The notes beneath the pieces are model-generated. The model was not told the DNA's origin, ran no database searches, and saw only the letters and a list, made by a program, of their open reading frames with translations. Below, piece after piece: positions 1-6,017 of a stretch of 18,096 nucleotides of DNA. The stretch's first letter is position 1. The number at the start of each line of letters is the position of its first letter. Source of the stretch: Gammaproteobacteria bacterium (GTDB lineage Bacteria > Pseudomonadota > Gammaproteobacteria > BMS3Bbin11); the NCBI GenBank assembly GCA_030597275.1, contig JAUVSB010000005.1, forward strand, positions 1 to 18,096, in the 5' to 3' direction. Both the position numbers and the translations under genes were made by a program.

Positions 1-1052
1 AGGTGGCACATCGTGCACACGTAATCAACATGGCAGATGCTCAAGCTTTGCGCACACTGGTCGAGCAGGAAAATCCAGATTACATCATCCCTGAGATCGA
101 AGCGATTGCGACAGATGAACTGGCTGCGATAGAAGCAGCGGGTCTTTGTACGGTGATTCCAACCGCCCGAGCAACTCAGCTTACGATGAACCGGGAAGGG
201 ATACGGCGACTTGCTGCTGAAGAACTTGGTCTCGCCACATCGAAATATGCCTTTGCTGAATCCCTGTCAGAATTGACTACTGCAATTGAAAACGGCATTG
301 GGTTTCCCTGCATCGTCAAACCCGTTATGTCCTCATCCGGCAAAGGCCAGTCACTGATCAATGGCCCACAGGATATACAGCAGGCATGGGATTACGCACT
401 TTCCGGCGGCCGGGTAGAAACCAGCAAGATAATTGTCGAAGAAAAAATTGAATTTGATTATGAAATTACTTTACTGACAGTACGTGCATTGAATGCTGCA
501 GGTGAAACTGAAACAGTCTTTTGTGAGCCGATAGGACATATCCAGAAAAACGGTGATTATGTTGAAAGCTGGCAGCCTCAGGCCATGAGTAAGAATGCGC
601 TTGCCAGGGCAGAGGAGATGGCCGGGGCCGTTACTGACAGCCTGGGTGGGCGTGGTCTTTTTGGTGTGGAATTGTTTATCAGGGGTGATGAGGTATTTTT
701 CAGCGAAGTCAGCCCGCGTCCGCATGACACCGGTATGGTTACCATGGCCAGCCAGGTGCAGAATGAATTTGAGCTACACGCCCGAGCGATACTTGGGTTA
801 CCAGTTTCAACAGTATTGCGGACTCCTGCTGCCAGCGCGGTGATCTATGGCGGGTTGGAAGAGCAGGGAATTACTTTTGAAAATATTGAAAATGCGCTTG
901 CTGTACCGCATTCGGATATTCGACTGTTTGGCAAACCTGAGTCTTTTATTAGACGTCGTATGGGAGTGGCACTCGCTTTCGCCGATAATGTAGAAACAGC
1001 GCGTGATAATGCGAAGAAAGCTGCTGCCCTGATAAGGCCATTGAAGGCATGA
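1..1052 (+). CDS. purT: Formate-dependent phosphoribosylglycinamide formyltransferase (PurT), 5' end cut by window edge
   Basis: PurT is a cytosolic ATP-grasp enzyme that makes formyl-GAR from GAR, formate and ATP in purine synthesis, bypassing folate-dependent PurN. The reading frame is open from base 3 to TGA at 1050-1052 (349 residues). It begins at a residue matching about Val52 of E. coli PurT (392 aa), so only the N-terminal pre-ATP-grasp end is missing and the apparent GTG start is not a true start. Near-identical family blocks are visible: the MNREGIRRLAAEELGL stretch, VKPVMSSSGKGQS (ATP-binding loop), LFGVELFIRGDEVFFSEVSP and RPHDTGMVT (metal and ATP site), then RLFGKPE near the C-terminus. 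Nothing indicates damage. The next gene is convergent, so purT ends its transcription unit here. Identification is very secure. Confidence 0.97.
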   Translation, partial: VAHRAHVINMADAQALRTLVEQENPDYIIPEIEAIATDELAAIEAAGLCTVIPTARATQLTMNREGIRRLAAEELGLATSKYAFAESLSELTTAIENGIGFPCIVKPVMSSSGKGQSLINGPQDIQQAWDYALSGGRVETSKIIVEEKIEFDYEITLLTVRALNAAGETETVFCEPIGHIQKNGDYVESWQPQAMSKNALARAEEMAGAVTDSLGGRGLFGVELFIRGDEVFFSEVSPRPHDTGMVTMASQVQNEFELHARAILGLPVSTVLRTPAASAVIYGGLEEQGITFENIENALAVPHSDIRLFGKPESFIRRRMGVALAFADNVETARDNAKKAAALIRPLKA

Positions 1053-1116
1053 ATACAGCCATGGTTTCAATTGCTGTGGTCTTTCTCGAATATAATGAAG
1101 CAGGCGATAAGTCTGT

Positions 1117-1150
1117 AGCTGTGGGTTGGACTCTAGCTATCACCCCAGCT
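1117..1150. other. Hairpin downstream of purT
   Basis: In the 160-base gap between the convergent purT and SYLF genes, AGCTG(t)GGGT at 1117-1126 pairs with ACCCCAGCT at 1142-1150: nine pairs with one bulged T and a 15-base loop. No T-run follows on either strand, so it is not a standard intrinsic terminator. It may protect 3' ends or be a degenerate repeat. Nothing else is evident in this gap. Confidence 0.3.
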
Positions 1151-1212
1151 CAATTTCGTGAATCCAGCTGATAACGAGACCATTTCATTCAGCAGCGTGA
1201 GAGTATTGATTC

Positions 1213-1797
1213 TTACCTCCATTTATACGTAAATTTTTGTCCACCAATAGTGGCTTCATACATTAGCCCTCCCTTGGCTATGGTGAAGACAGCTATACCC
1301 TTGTGATAATGTCCAGCTGTAGTGGCATCGCTTTTACCTGTGCTGGCACCGGATGAGACACCGCCCGCAGTAGAAGCCGAGGCAGAGGCACCTGCTGTTA
1401 TGGCGACCGCCGAAGCCTGGGCACCAAACTCAAAATTACCGCTGGTAAACTCGTCGAATGAACGCTTGTCTTCGAAGAAAATAACCTGTCTATAGGCCTG
1501 GCCACCGAGCTGGAAACCAATCGTAAGCTGAGTCATCGAGGTGTCTCCAACATGGTTGCCATTTGTATAGACTCGGCCCTTGCCGTACGCACCGCCAATA
1601 CCAATACCGCCTTTGCCAATGGTCGGAAACAGGGCGTATCCGTAGCTGTGATTGAAGTAGCTACTACTCTCACCAGCCTTGCTGAAGATATTTTTTGCTT
1701 CTTCATATTTGTAATTATCGTATTTATCGGCCCAGCCACTGGAGCATGGTAATGTCATAATCAGGAATGCCAGTGAAACATGGAGTCGTATGCGCAT
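1213..1797 (-). CDS. SYLF (Ysc84-type) lipid-binding domain protein, exported
   Basis: A 194-residue protein with an N-terminal signal peptide (hydrophobic core about residues 7-17, probable cleavage after GWA near residue 23). The mature part matches the bacterial SYLF/Ysc84 family: an N-terminal helix with EEAKNIFSKAG, then GYALFPTIGKGGIGIGGAYGKGRVY, then TIGFQLGGQAYRQVIFFEDKRSFDEFTSGNFEFG. These are followed by the usual Ala/Ser/Gly-rich strand region and the closing GIAVFTIAKGGLMYEATIGGQKFTY. The family binds membranes or phosphoinositides in eukaryotes; the bacterial role is largely unknown and probably periplasmic or at the envelope. The ATG start is supported by AGGTG seven bases upstream on the minus strand. 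It stands alone, convergent with purT. Family call secure, function not. Confidence 0.9.
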   Translation of the reverse strand: MRIRLHVSLAFLIMTLPCSSGWADKYDNYKYEEAKNIFSKAGESSSYFNHSYGYALFPTIGKGGIGIGGAYGKGRVYTNGNHVGDTSMTQLTIGFQLGGQAYRQVIFFEDKRSFDEFTSGNFEFGAQASAVAITAGASASASTAGGVSSGASTGKSDATTAGHYHKGIAVFTIAKGGLMYEATIGGQKFTYKWR

Positions 1798-1970
1798 TTT
1801 TTTTCACCTATACAATTGTGGGATTTAGAGTTGATAAAGACTCTCTCTCGATGAATGAGGGTTTTTAGTTTACAACGTCTATACTGAATTCAATAATCTG
1901 TCAGGTAGATTGAATAATTTGGTTTGCCCAGACGTCCTTGATTGTCAGGTGATCAATGTAATAAACGCGG

Positions 1971-2912
1971 TTAAGGACAGTTCGTCTGAATTTCTGAACG
2001 TGTTTTCTGAATTGCTCTGTCAACAGCTGATTCTGAGTCACTACTTATGATGACTTGTTCGAGAGCAGCGGAGGCCTCTTCGCATCGACCAAGTCGCAGT
2101 AATGTGTCCGCAAGATTATTTCGGGCGGGTTTGTGGCTCGCATCCTGTTTTAACACATTACGATATTGAGCCACCGCTTCATCGAGTTTACCTTGCACAC
2201 GTAAGGTATTAGCCAGTCCAAAAAGTGCAAGTGTATTTGTTGGCCATTGCCTTAACACAGCACGATAACTCAGTTCTGCTGCTCGCCATTGCCCAACAGA
2301 CTCCAGTGCGATAATCGATTTGAGATAGCGCTCAATGTCGACAGTAGCGGGTAATTCTCCTGGTGGCAGGACGGTAAGTGCCCAGCTACCTGATTTGTGC
2401 CAGGCAGATAGAAACCGCTGACGAGACATTAGCAAGCGATAATCCATACCAGAGCGCATGATCAATGTGTCTGAGTCAGGTTCATATCCTATCACCACAG
2501 CATAGTGATAGATGGGCAGCATCTTAAACCCGAGGTTCAATAGAACCAGCACAGGTTGATTATGTTTAAGCTGGTCCATGATCGACTGGAGATCCTGACC
2601 TATTTCGTAAGGAACACGACCGTAACGACGCGCTGCAGCAATCATCTCAATTTGTAGAGTGCCTTTGCGGTCCGGGAGATATACATCTCCAGCCAACTTA
2701 TCCGGATCAATGTTCAGCCCTGAGGCATTTAATACGGTAGCCAGTGATGCAGGGCCACACTGATATTGAGACTGAGGATAAAATGGGGTTGTAGTCAGCT
2801 CAACGGTGTTTGTGGTCGGCTCATTCCTTGTATCTCTGTATGCATTTGTCACACATCCTGAAGCAAAAATGCTTAGTGACAGGAAATAGGCAAGGCGATA
2901 AACAGGGTGCAA
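1971..2912 (-). CDS. PA2778-like lipoprotein cysteine peptidase (C39-like) with TPR repeats
   Basis: A 313-residue predicted lipoprotein. A short hydrophobic segment ends in a lipobox-like IFASGC (Cys20). A C39-like papain-fold peptidase domain covers about residues 40-185, with Cys52 in QYQCGPASLATVL, His136 in IYHYAVVIGYEPDSD and Asp148 as the likely catalytic or structural residues. Two to three TPR units fill about residues 195-300 (ALFGLANTLRVQGKLDEAVAQYRNVL, then KPARNNLADTLLRLGRCEEA). This order matches the PA2778 family. The start is TTG at 2912, directly after the TAG of the PA2779-like gene with no spacer, so translation is probably coupled. No ATG fits the lipoprotein signal better. 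The natural substrate is unknown; localisation is probably at the periplasmic face of a membrane. Family call good, reaction inferred. Confidence 0.88.
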   Translation of the reverse strand: MHPVYRLAYFLSLSIFASGCVTNAYRDTRNEPTTNTVELTTTPFYPQSQYQCGPASLATVLNASGLNIDPDKLAGDVYLPDRKGTLQIEMIAAARRYGRVPYEIGQDLQSIMDQLKHNQPVLVLLNLGFKMLPIYHYAVVIGYEPDSDTLIMRSGMDYRLLMSRQRFLSAWHKSGSWALTVLPPGELPATVDIERYLKSIIALESVGQWRAAELSYRAVLRQWPTNTLALFGLANTLRVQGKLDEAVAQYRNVLKQDASHKPARNNLADTLLRLGRCEEASAALEQVIISSDSESAVDRAIQKTRSEIQTNCP

Positions 2913-3299
2913 CTAGATCTTCTTGAAGATATCGGTGATGCCTAAAAGTTCCAGAATCAATAACACGATAAACACAATACCAATCACTTCGACCGCACCT
3001 GCCCCTGCGGGCAAGTCAGCAATCGGCCCTGCAAGAAGCTGTTGCTCAGCGGGCGTCAGGGCTGCCACACGTGCCATTGCCAGCTCAGGGTTAACGCCCA
3101 GTTGTACGAGCTGGTGCTGTACAGCTTCCTTCAACAAGAAGGCCTGGATAGTGCTGCTATCAGTTCGTGCAGCAATTGGGTTTGTTTCTGCACTGCCGGT
3201 ACCGAGTACAACGGCATTCGCAGCAGGCAGCCAGAGTGTCATCAAGGAAAAGAGGAACAATGTTGGTATCAGGATAGTTGTTCTGAGTAGCTGAGTCAT
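2913..3299 (-). CDS. PA2779-like small membrane protein
   Basis: A 128-residue exported protein with a long N-terminal signal or anchor (about residues 7-30, possible cleavage after ANA). A short polar middle contains LTPAEQQLLAGPIADLPAGAG. A C-terminal transmembrane segment, about residues 103-121 (IGIVFIVLLILELLGI), is followed by the basic tail DIFKKI. This is the layout of the PA2779 family, which normally sits directly before a PA2778-type cysteine peptidase as here. The two proteins probably act together at the inner membrane, but their job is not established. AGG lies nine bases before the ATG. A likely promoter is mapped upstream at 3384-3411. Confidence 0.85.
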   Translation of the reverse strand: MTQLLRTTILIPTLFLFSLMTLWLPAANAVVLGTGSAETNPIAARTDSSTIQAFLLKEAVQHQLVQLGVNPELAMARVAALTPAEQQLLAGPIADLPAGAGAVEVIGIVFIVLLILELLGITDIFKKI

Positions 3300-3383
3300 T
3301 ATGAGTACCTATAAATCACAATTGTTGGAGTATATTTCGGGTCTATGCCAGGGCAATGATATGAAAAAACTGTAGTTCGGGAA

Positions 3384-3411
3384 ATAATATCAGACGAATG
3401 GTGATTTGCAA
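3384..3411 (-). promoter_or_regulatory. Probable sigma70 promoter of the PA2779/PA2778-like pair
   Basis: On the minus strand, TTGCAA (3411-3406) and TATTAT (3389-3384) are separated by 16 bases. The -10 box matches the consensus at five of six positions and the -35 box at four. Transcription would begin near 3377, giving an untranslated leader of about 78 bases. Assigned by pattern only. Confidence 0.45.
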
Positions 3412-3480
3412 CACATACATAGTTGCCACATCCATTTCCTGGCATTGATGAAAAACGTGGACTCGGCGGTACATGGAATG

Positions 3481-3613
3481 GTAATCCCCCCATTAATAAT
3501 GGAGTTCAAAAGTAGAAGTCATGCTGCCTCAGCCAGTTTCTGTATAGGAGTGATTCCTCCCAGTGCCGAGTGATGAACAGAACAAGCCTAATGTTCATCC
3601 GCTTAGGGGTCGA
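3481..3613 (-). mobile_element. Remnant of the right end of an IS element (IS3/IS481-like)
   Basis: This lies in the 334-base stretch without intact genes between the PA2779-like gene and the unknown exported protein. Read on the minus strand, a decayed integrase C-terminus (3587-3519) ends in TGA. It is followed by CTTCTACTTTTGAACTCC and, a little further, a run of six G before ATTACCATT (3493-3478). This arrangement resembles the 3' non-coding end of IS3-group elements as I remember them. No left end, inverted repeat or target duplication can be recognised, so the limits are approximate. The rest of the stretch (3300-3480) holds only the leader and promoter of the PA2779-like gene. Confidence 0.5.
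3519..3587 (-). pseudogene. Transposase C-terminal fragment (integrase core type)
   Basis: The minus-strand frame reads HHSALGGITPIQKLAEAA followed by TGA at 3521-3519. The motif H-S-A-L-G-G-x-T-P is the characteristic C-terminal end of DDE integrase-type transposases of the IS3 and IS481 families, usually RPHSALGG. Only about 23 codons survive: an in-frame TAG (3590-3588) precedes the fragment and other frames upstream show no continuation. It is therefore a relic and cannot encode an active protein. Confidence 0.65.
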
Positions 3614-3633
3614 CTTTGATTACCTCCGCCAGA

Positions 3634-4260
3634 TTACTGTGCATAATCCTTAATAGCCTTGAAATCAATACTTTTGAAGTATTCTTTTAAAGCCCCTGGT
3701 GCCACTTGTTTATTGCCATCAATTTTTACCATCACCTTGTTGGCAATCATGGAAGTCAGTGAGTTGTCACGCTCATTGGCTATCGTTTTTTCACCATTAA
3801 TGACCATGAGTTTATTATCCTGTCCCATGAACATCGGGTTGGAGAACATCATGCCCATGGTTTGTATCAGTGGTGAATCTGTTGTGATTGAGATAGTTAT
3901 CGTTTCAGTTTTGCCATCCACTTTTCGGGTATAGCATTTTTCTGCACTAATACCGCCGCCAAACATCCCTGCAGCCGCCGCACTGCTTTTAGCTTCTCCT
4001 GCTTTCCAGCCATCAAGTGGTTCTGGCAAAAGTTTGCTGACCAGTTCGCCTTTCTTTTGCCGGATCAGGGTTGAGGCAGAATCGAGGGCAGTGATAGCGG
4101 TGTTGTAGTCTTCTTTCTCGTAAGCCTTCACTGCTTCGTCAATCTGATCGGTAATATCATCAGCTTGCAAATTAGCAGAGCATGTAAGTAGTAGAGCCAG
4201 AGAGACTGGTGCAATAAGTGAGGATTTGAAATTTAATTTCTGGGGGCAGTATAAATTCAT
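3634..4260 (-). CDS. Exported protein of unknown function
   Basis: I do not recognise the family. The 208-residue product begins with a basic stretch and a signal peptide (hydrophobic core about residues 15-27, likely cleavage after LQA near residue 34). The mature part starts with an acidic helix (DDITDQIDEAVKAYEKEDY), resembling a single TPR-like helical hairpin through about residue 70. It continues with a Gly/Ala/Met segment (AAAAGMFGGG) and a predicted beta-rich half with VDGKTETITISITTDS. The ATG at 4260 is preferred over the one at 4272 because GGAG lies six bases upstream of it. The gene is divergent from oxyR and shares its intergenic region, which holds an OxyR-type half-operator, so control by OxyR is possible. 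Probably periplasmic. Confidence 0.75.
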   Translation of the reverse strand: MNLYCPQKLNFKSSLIAPVSLALLLTCSANLQADDITDQIDEAVKAYEKEDYNTAITALDSASTLIRQKKGELVSKLLPEPLDGWKAGEAKSSAAAAGMFGGGISAEKCYTRKVDGKTETITISITTDSPLIQTMGMMFSNPMFMGQDNKLMVINGEKTIANERDNSLTSMIANKVMVKIDGNKQVAPGALKEYFKSIDFKAIKDYAQ

Positions 4261-4360
4261 GAACAGCTCCATATTTATTGTGACGCGTTATTGTTTTCTA
4301 CCTAATAAAGCAGAGAGTGTAAATATATTAAGCAAAAAGAGGAATACAAGCTAAATCAAT

Positions 4361-4375
4361 ATTGATAATATCAAT
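4361..4375. promoter_or_regulatory. Candidate OxyR half-operator upstream of oxyR
   Basis: ATTG-ATAATAT-CAAT is a perfect dyad with an ATxG-N7-CxAT layout. It includes T at position 6 and A at position 10, as in the OxyR consensus ATAGnTnnnAnCTAT. It lies 30 bases before the oxyR start codon and between oxyR and a divergent exported-protein gene. The second pair expected 22 bases downstream is only half present (TTAG at 4383-4386). LysR-type regulators commonly bind and repress their own promoter; that role is inferred here. Confidence 0.5.
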
Positions 4376-4404
4376 CGAATTATTAGAACTCATTCAGGTA
4401 TCAA

Positions 4405-5340
4405 ATGACACTGACAGAACTCCGCTATATCGTTGCTGTTGCCCGTGAAAGACATTTCGGGCGCGCCGCCAGTGCCTGTTTCGTCAGCCAGTCTACATTA
4501 AGCATTGGGGTGCGCAAGCTGGAAGATGAACTGGGTATGCCTCTGTTCGAGCGCTCGCGAAATGAAGTGACGCTGACAGCAAAAGGTGAACAGATTGTCG
4601 AACAGGCACAGCGTGTACTCGAGGAAATTGATGTTATTAAGCAATTGGCTGAGTCGGAAAAAGGACCGTTGGTGGGTGCTCTGCGTATAGGTGCCATTCA
4701 TACGATTGGTCCCTATCTGTTCCCAGGCTTGATACCTGTACTGCATGAGCAGGCACCGGAAATGCCCCTGGTGGTTCAGGAAAATTACACAGCAAACCTG
4801 ACCACACTACTGAAACAGGGACAGCTTGATGTCATCATCATCTCTTACCCTTATGAAGAGCCGGGTATTGAAACGCTGCCTTTATATGATGAGCCTTTTG
4901 TCGTTGTTGTTCCATCGTCACATCCCTGGGCGGCTAAAAAAACCATTTCTCGCGAAATCTTGCCAGAGGAAAATATCATGTTGCTGGGTGCAGGAAACTG
5001 TTTCCGTGACCAGGTGCTTGATTTCTGTCCGGATTGTTTGCAAGCCTCACAAAAAGATATCGGTCTACAGCAGACCCTGGAAGGCAGTTCACTTGAAACC
5101 ATACGCCATATGGTGATGAGTGGGATTGGAATTTCTGTTTTTCCAGCTACAGCTGCTGGTGCCCATGAATATTCGCATCGACTACTCGCTGTCAAGCGTC
5201 TGACAGGCAAACAACCGTTGCGCCGAGTTGCGCTGGCCTGGCGCAAAAGCTTTCCCCGTCGTCAGGCGATCGAAACCCTTACTGAGGCAATTCAACAGCT
5301 AGATCTATCCAGTGTGAGCATGTTGAAAAGTCTGGCTTGA
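4405..5340 (+). CDS. oxyR: Hydrogen-peroxide-sensing transcription regulator OxyR
   Basis: A LysR-type regulator of 311 residues. The winged helix-turn-helix covers about residues 1-60 (TELRYIVAVARERHFGRAASACFVSQSTLS), followed by a linker helix and the periplasmic-binding-protein-like sensor domain from about residue 90. The redox loop reads GNCFRDQVLDFC, with Cys199 and Cys208 at exactly the E. coli OxyR positions. These two form the disulfide that converts OxyR to an activator. An extra Cys211 follows directly. The ATG is preceded by AGGT five bases upstream. Candidate OxyR operators lie on both sides of the gene, and the genes immediately downstream are peroxide-reduction genes on the same strand. 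Identification as OxyR rather than a generic LysR protein is secure. Confidence 0.96.
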   Translation: MTLTELRYIVAVARERHFGRAASACFVSQSTLSIGVRKLEDELGMPLFERSRNEVTLTAKGEQIVEQAQRVLEEIDVIKQLAESEKGPLVGALRIGAIHTIGPYLFPGLIPVLHEQAPEMPLVVQENYTANLTTLLKQGQLDVIIISYPYEEPGIETLPLYDEPFVVVVPSSHPWAAKKTISREILPEENIMLLGAGNCFRDQVLDFCPDCLQASQKDIGLQQTLEGSSLETIRHMVMSGIGISVFPATAAGAHEYSHRLLAVKRLTGKQPLRRVALAWRKSFPRRQAIETLTEAIQQLDLSSVSMLKSLA

Positions 5341-5355
5341 GCAACAGGCCTGCTG

Positions 5356-5392
5356 ATTGATTTTTTCAATCAATGAGTTTGTTACATTCAAT
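5356..5392 (+). promoter_or_regulatory. OxyR-type operator of the rubrerythrin operon
   Basis: Four tetranucleotide half-sites begin at 5356 (ATTG), 5367 (CAAT), 5378 (TTTG) and 5389 (CAAT). The steps are exactly 11 bases, as in the 37-bp OxyR consensus ATAG-N7-CTAT-N7-ATAG-N7-CTAT. The half-sites are ATTG/CAAT rather than ATAG/CTAT; the same variant occurs upstream of oxyR. The site ends on the first base of the -35 box of the downstream promoter, the usual position for OxyR activation. Its first half could also fold as a hairpin with a T5 loop, but no T-run follows. Confidence 0.6.
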
Positions 5393-5421
5393 TGGAACAA
5401 ATGACTCTTTTTTCATATTAT
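5392..5421 (+). promoter_or_regulatory. Probable promoter of the rubrerythrin - Fe-S - DUF3501 operon
   Basis: TTGGAA (5392-5397) and TATTAT (5416-5421) are separated by 18 bases. Transcription would start near 5428, leaving a leader of about 100 bases before the rubrerythrin ATG. The -35 box abuts the OxyR-type operator. Assigned by pattern. Confidence 0.5.
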
Positions 5422-5439
5422 CCTCTTAACGGATAAACC

Positions 5440-5457
5440 CGTTGGATTAATCCAACG
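5440..5457. repeat. Perfect 18-bp palindrome in the rubrerythrin leader
   Basis: CGTTGGATT-AATCCAACG is a perfect inverted repeat with no spacer, about 12 bases downstream of the predicted transcription start and 71 bases before the ATG. As DNA it could be an operator for a second, dimeric regulator. As RNA it could form a short leader hairpin. The sequence does not decide between these. Confidence 0.5.
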
Positions 5458-5528
5458 CTTATGGATGTCGGTATTCATGAATCATTATTCATATTTCGGC
5501 AACCTAAATATTAAACGAGGAGTTAGAA

Positions 5529-5948
5529 ATGTCATTGAAAGACAGTAAAACCGAACAGAACCTGAAAGATGCCTTCGCAGGTGAATCACAGGCTAACCGC
5601 CGTTACCTGTACTTTGCAGCAAAAGCGGATGTGGAAGGATATAACGATGTTGCAGCGGTATTTCGCTCAACTGCTGAAGGTGAAACAGGCCACGCACATG
5701 GCCATCTGGAATATCTGGAAGAAACAGGTGATCCAGCAACAGGTCTGCCAATCGGCGGCACTTCAGATAACCTGAAAGCATCTATTGCCGGTGAAACCCA
5801 TGAATACACAGACATGTATCCTGGTATGGCTAAAGATGCTCGCGATGAAGGTTTTGATGAAATCGCTGACTGGATGGAAACACTGGCCAAAGCCGAACGT
5901 TCCCATGCAAACCGTTTCCAGAAAGCTCTCGATTCACTCGACGACTAA
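5529..5948 (+). CDS. Rubrerythrin, short form without rubredoxin domain
   Basis: A 139-residue four-helix-bundle ferritin-like protein. All di-iron ligands expected from D. vulgaris rubrerythrin can be placed: Glu19 (GESQANRRY), Glu52 and His55 (EGETGHAHGH), Glu89 and Glu92 (GETHEY), Glu123 and His126 (AERSHANRF). The C-terminal rubredoxin domain, with its CxxC iron site, is absent; the protein ends soon after the last helix. Rubrerythrins reduce hydrogen peroxide to water in the cytoplasm with electrons normally delivered through rubredoxin, so this form needs an outside electron donor. The Fe-S protein encoded 69 bases downstream is an obvious candidate (inferred). The ATG has GAGGAG six bases upstream, and the promoter carries an OxyR-type operator. 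Secure. Confidence 0.95.
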   Translation: MSLKDSKTEQNLKDAFAGESQANRRYLYFAAKADVEGYNDVAAVFRSTAEGETGHAHGHLEYLEETGDPATGLPIGGTSDNLKASIAGETHEYTDMYPGMAKDARDEGFDEIADWMETLAKAERSHANRFQKALDSLDD

Positions 5949-5961
5949 GCTGTAACGGTTG

Positions 5962-5989
5962 AGGAGGGCAAGGGGTTCCTTGTCCTCCT
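5962..5989 (+). other. Intercistronic mRNA hairpin after rubrerythrin
   Basis: AGGAGGGCAAGG (5962-5973) pairs with CCTTGTCCTCCT (5978-5989), giving 12 pairs including one G-U around a GGTT tetraloop. It lies 14 bases after the rubrerythrin stop and 29 before the next start. Only TATTCC follows, not a T-run, so it is more likely a 3'-end stabiliser or partial attenuator that raises rubrerythrin output over the downstream genes than a full terminator. Confidence 0.6.
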
Positions 5990-6017
5990 ATTCCTACAAA
6001 ACACACAGGATAGATAC

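Noticed and set aside
2923..3294. Plus-strand open frame of 123 codons
   Set aside because: It is the mirror of the PA2779-like gene, which has a signal peptide, a membrane helix and the expected partner gene.
5355..5373. Hairpin TGATTGA-T5-TCAATCA after oxyR read as a terminator
   Set aside because: No T-run follows the stem, and the same bases fit the first half of the OxyR-type operator with exact spacing.
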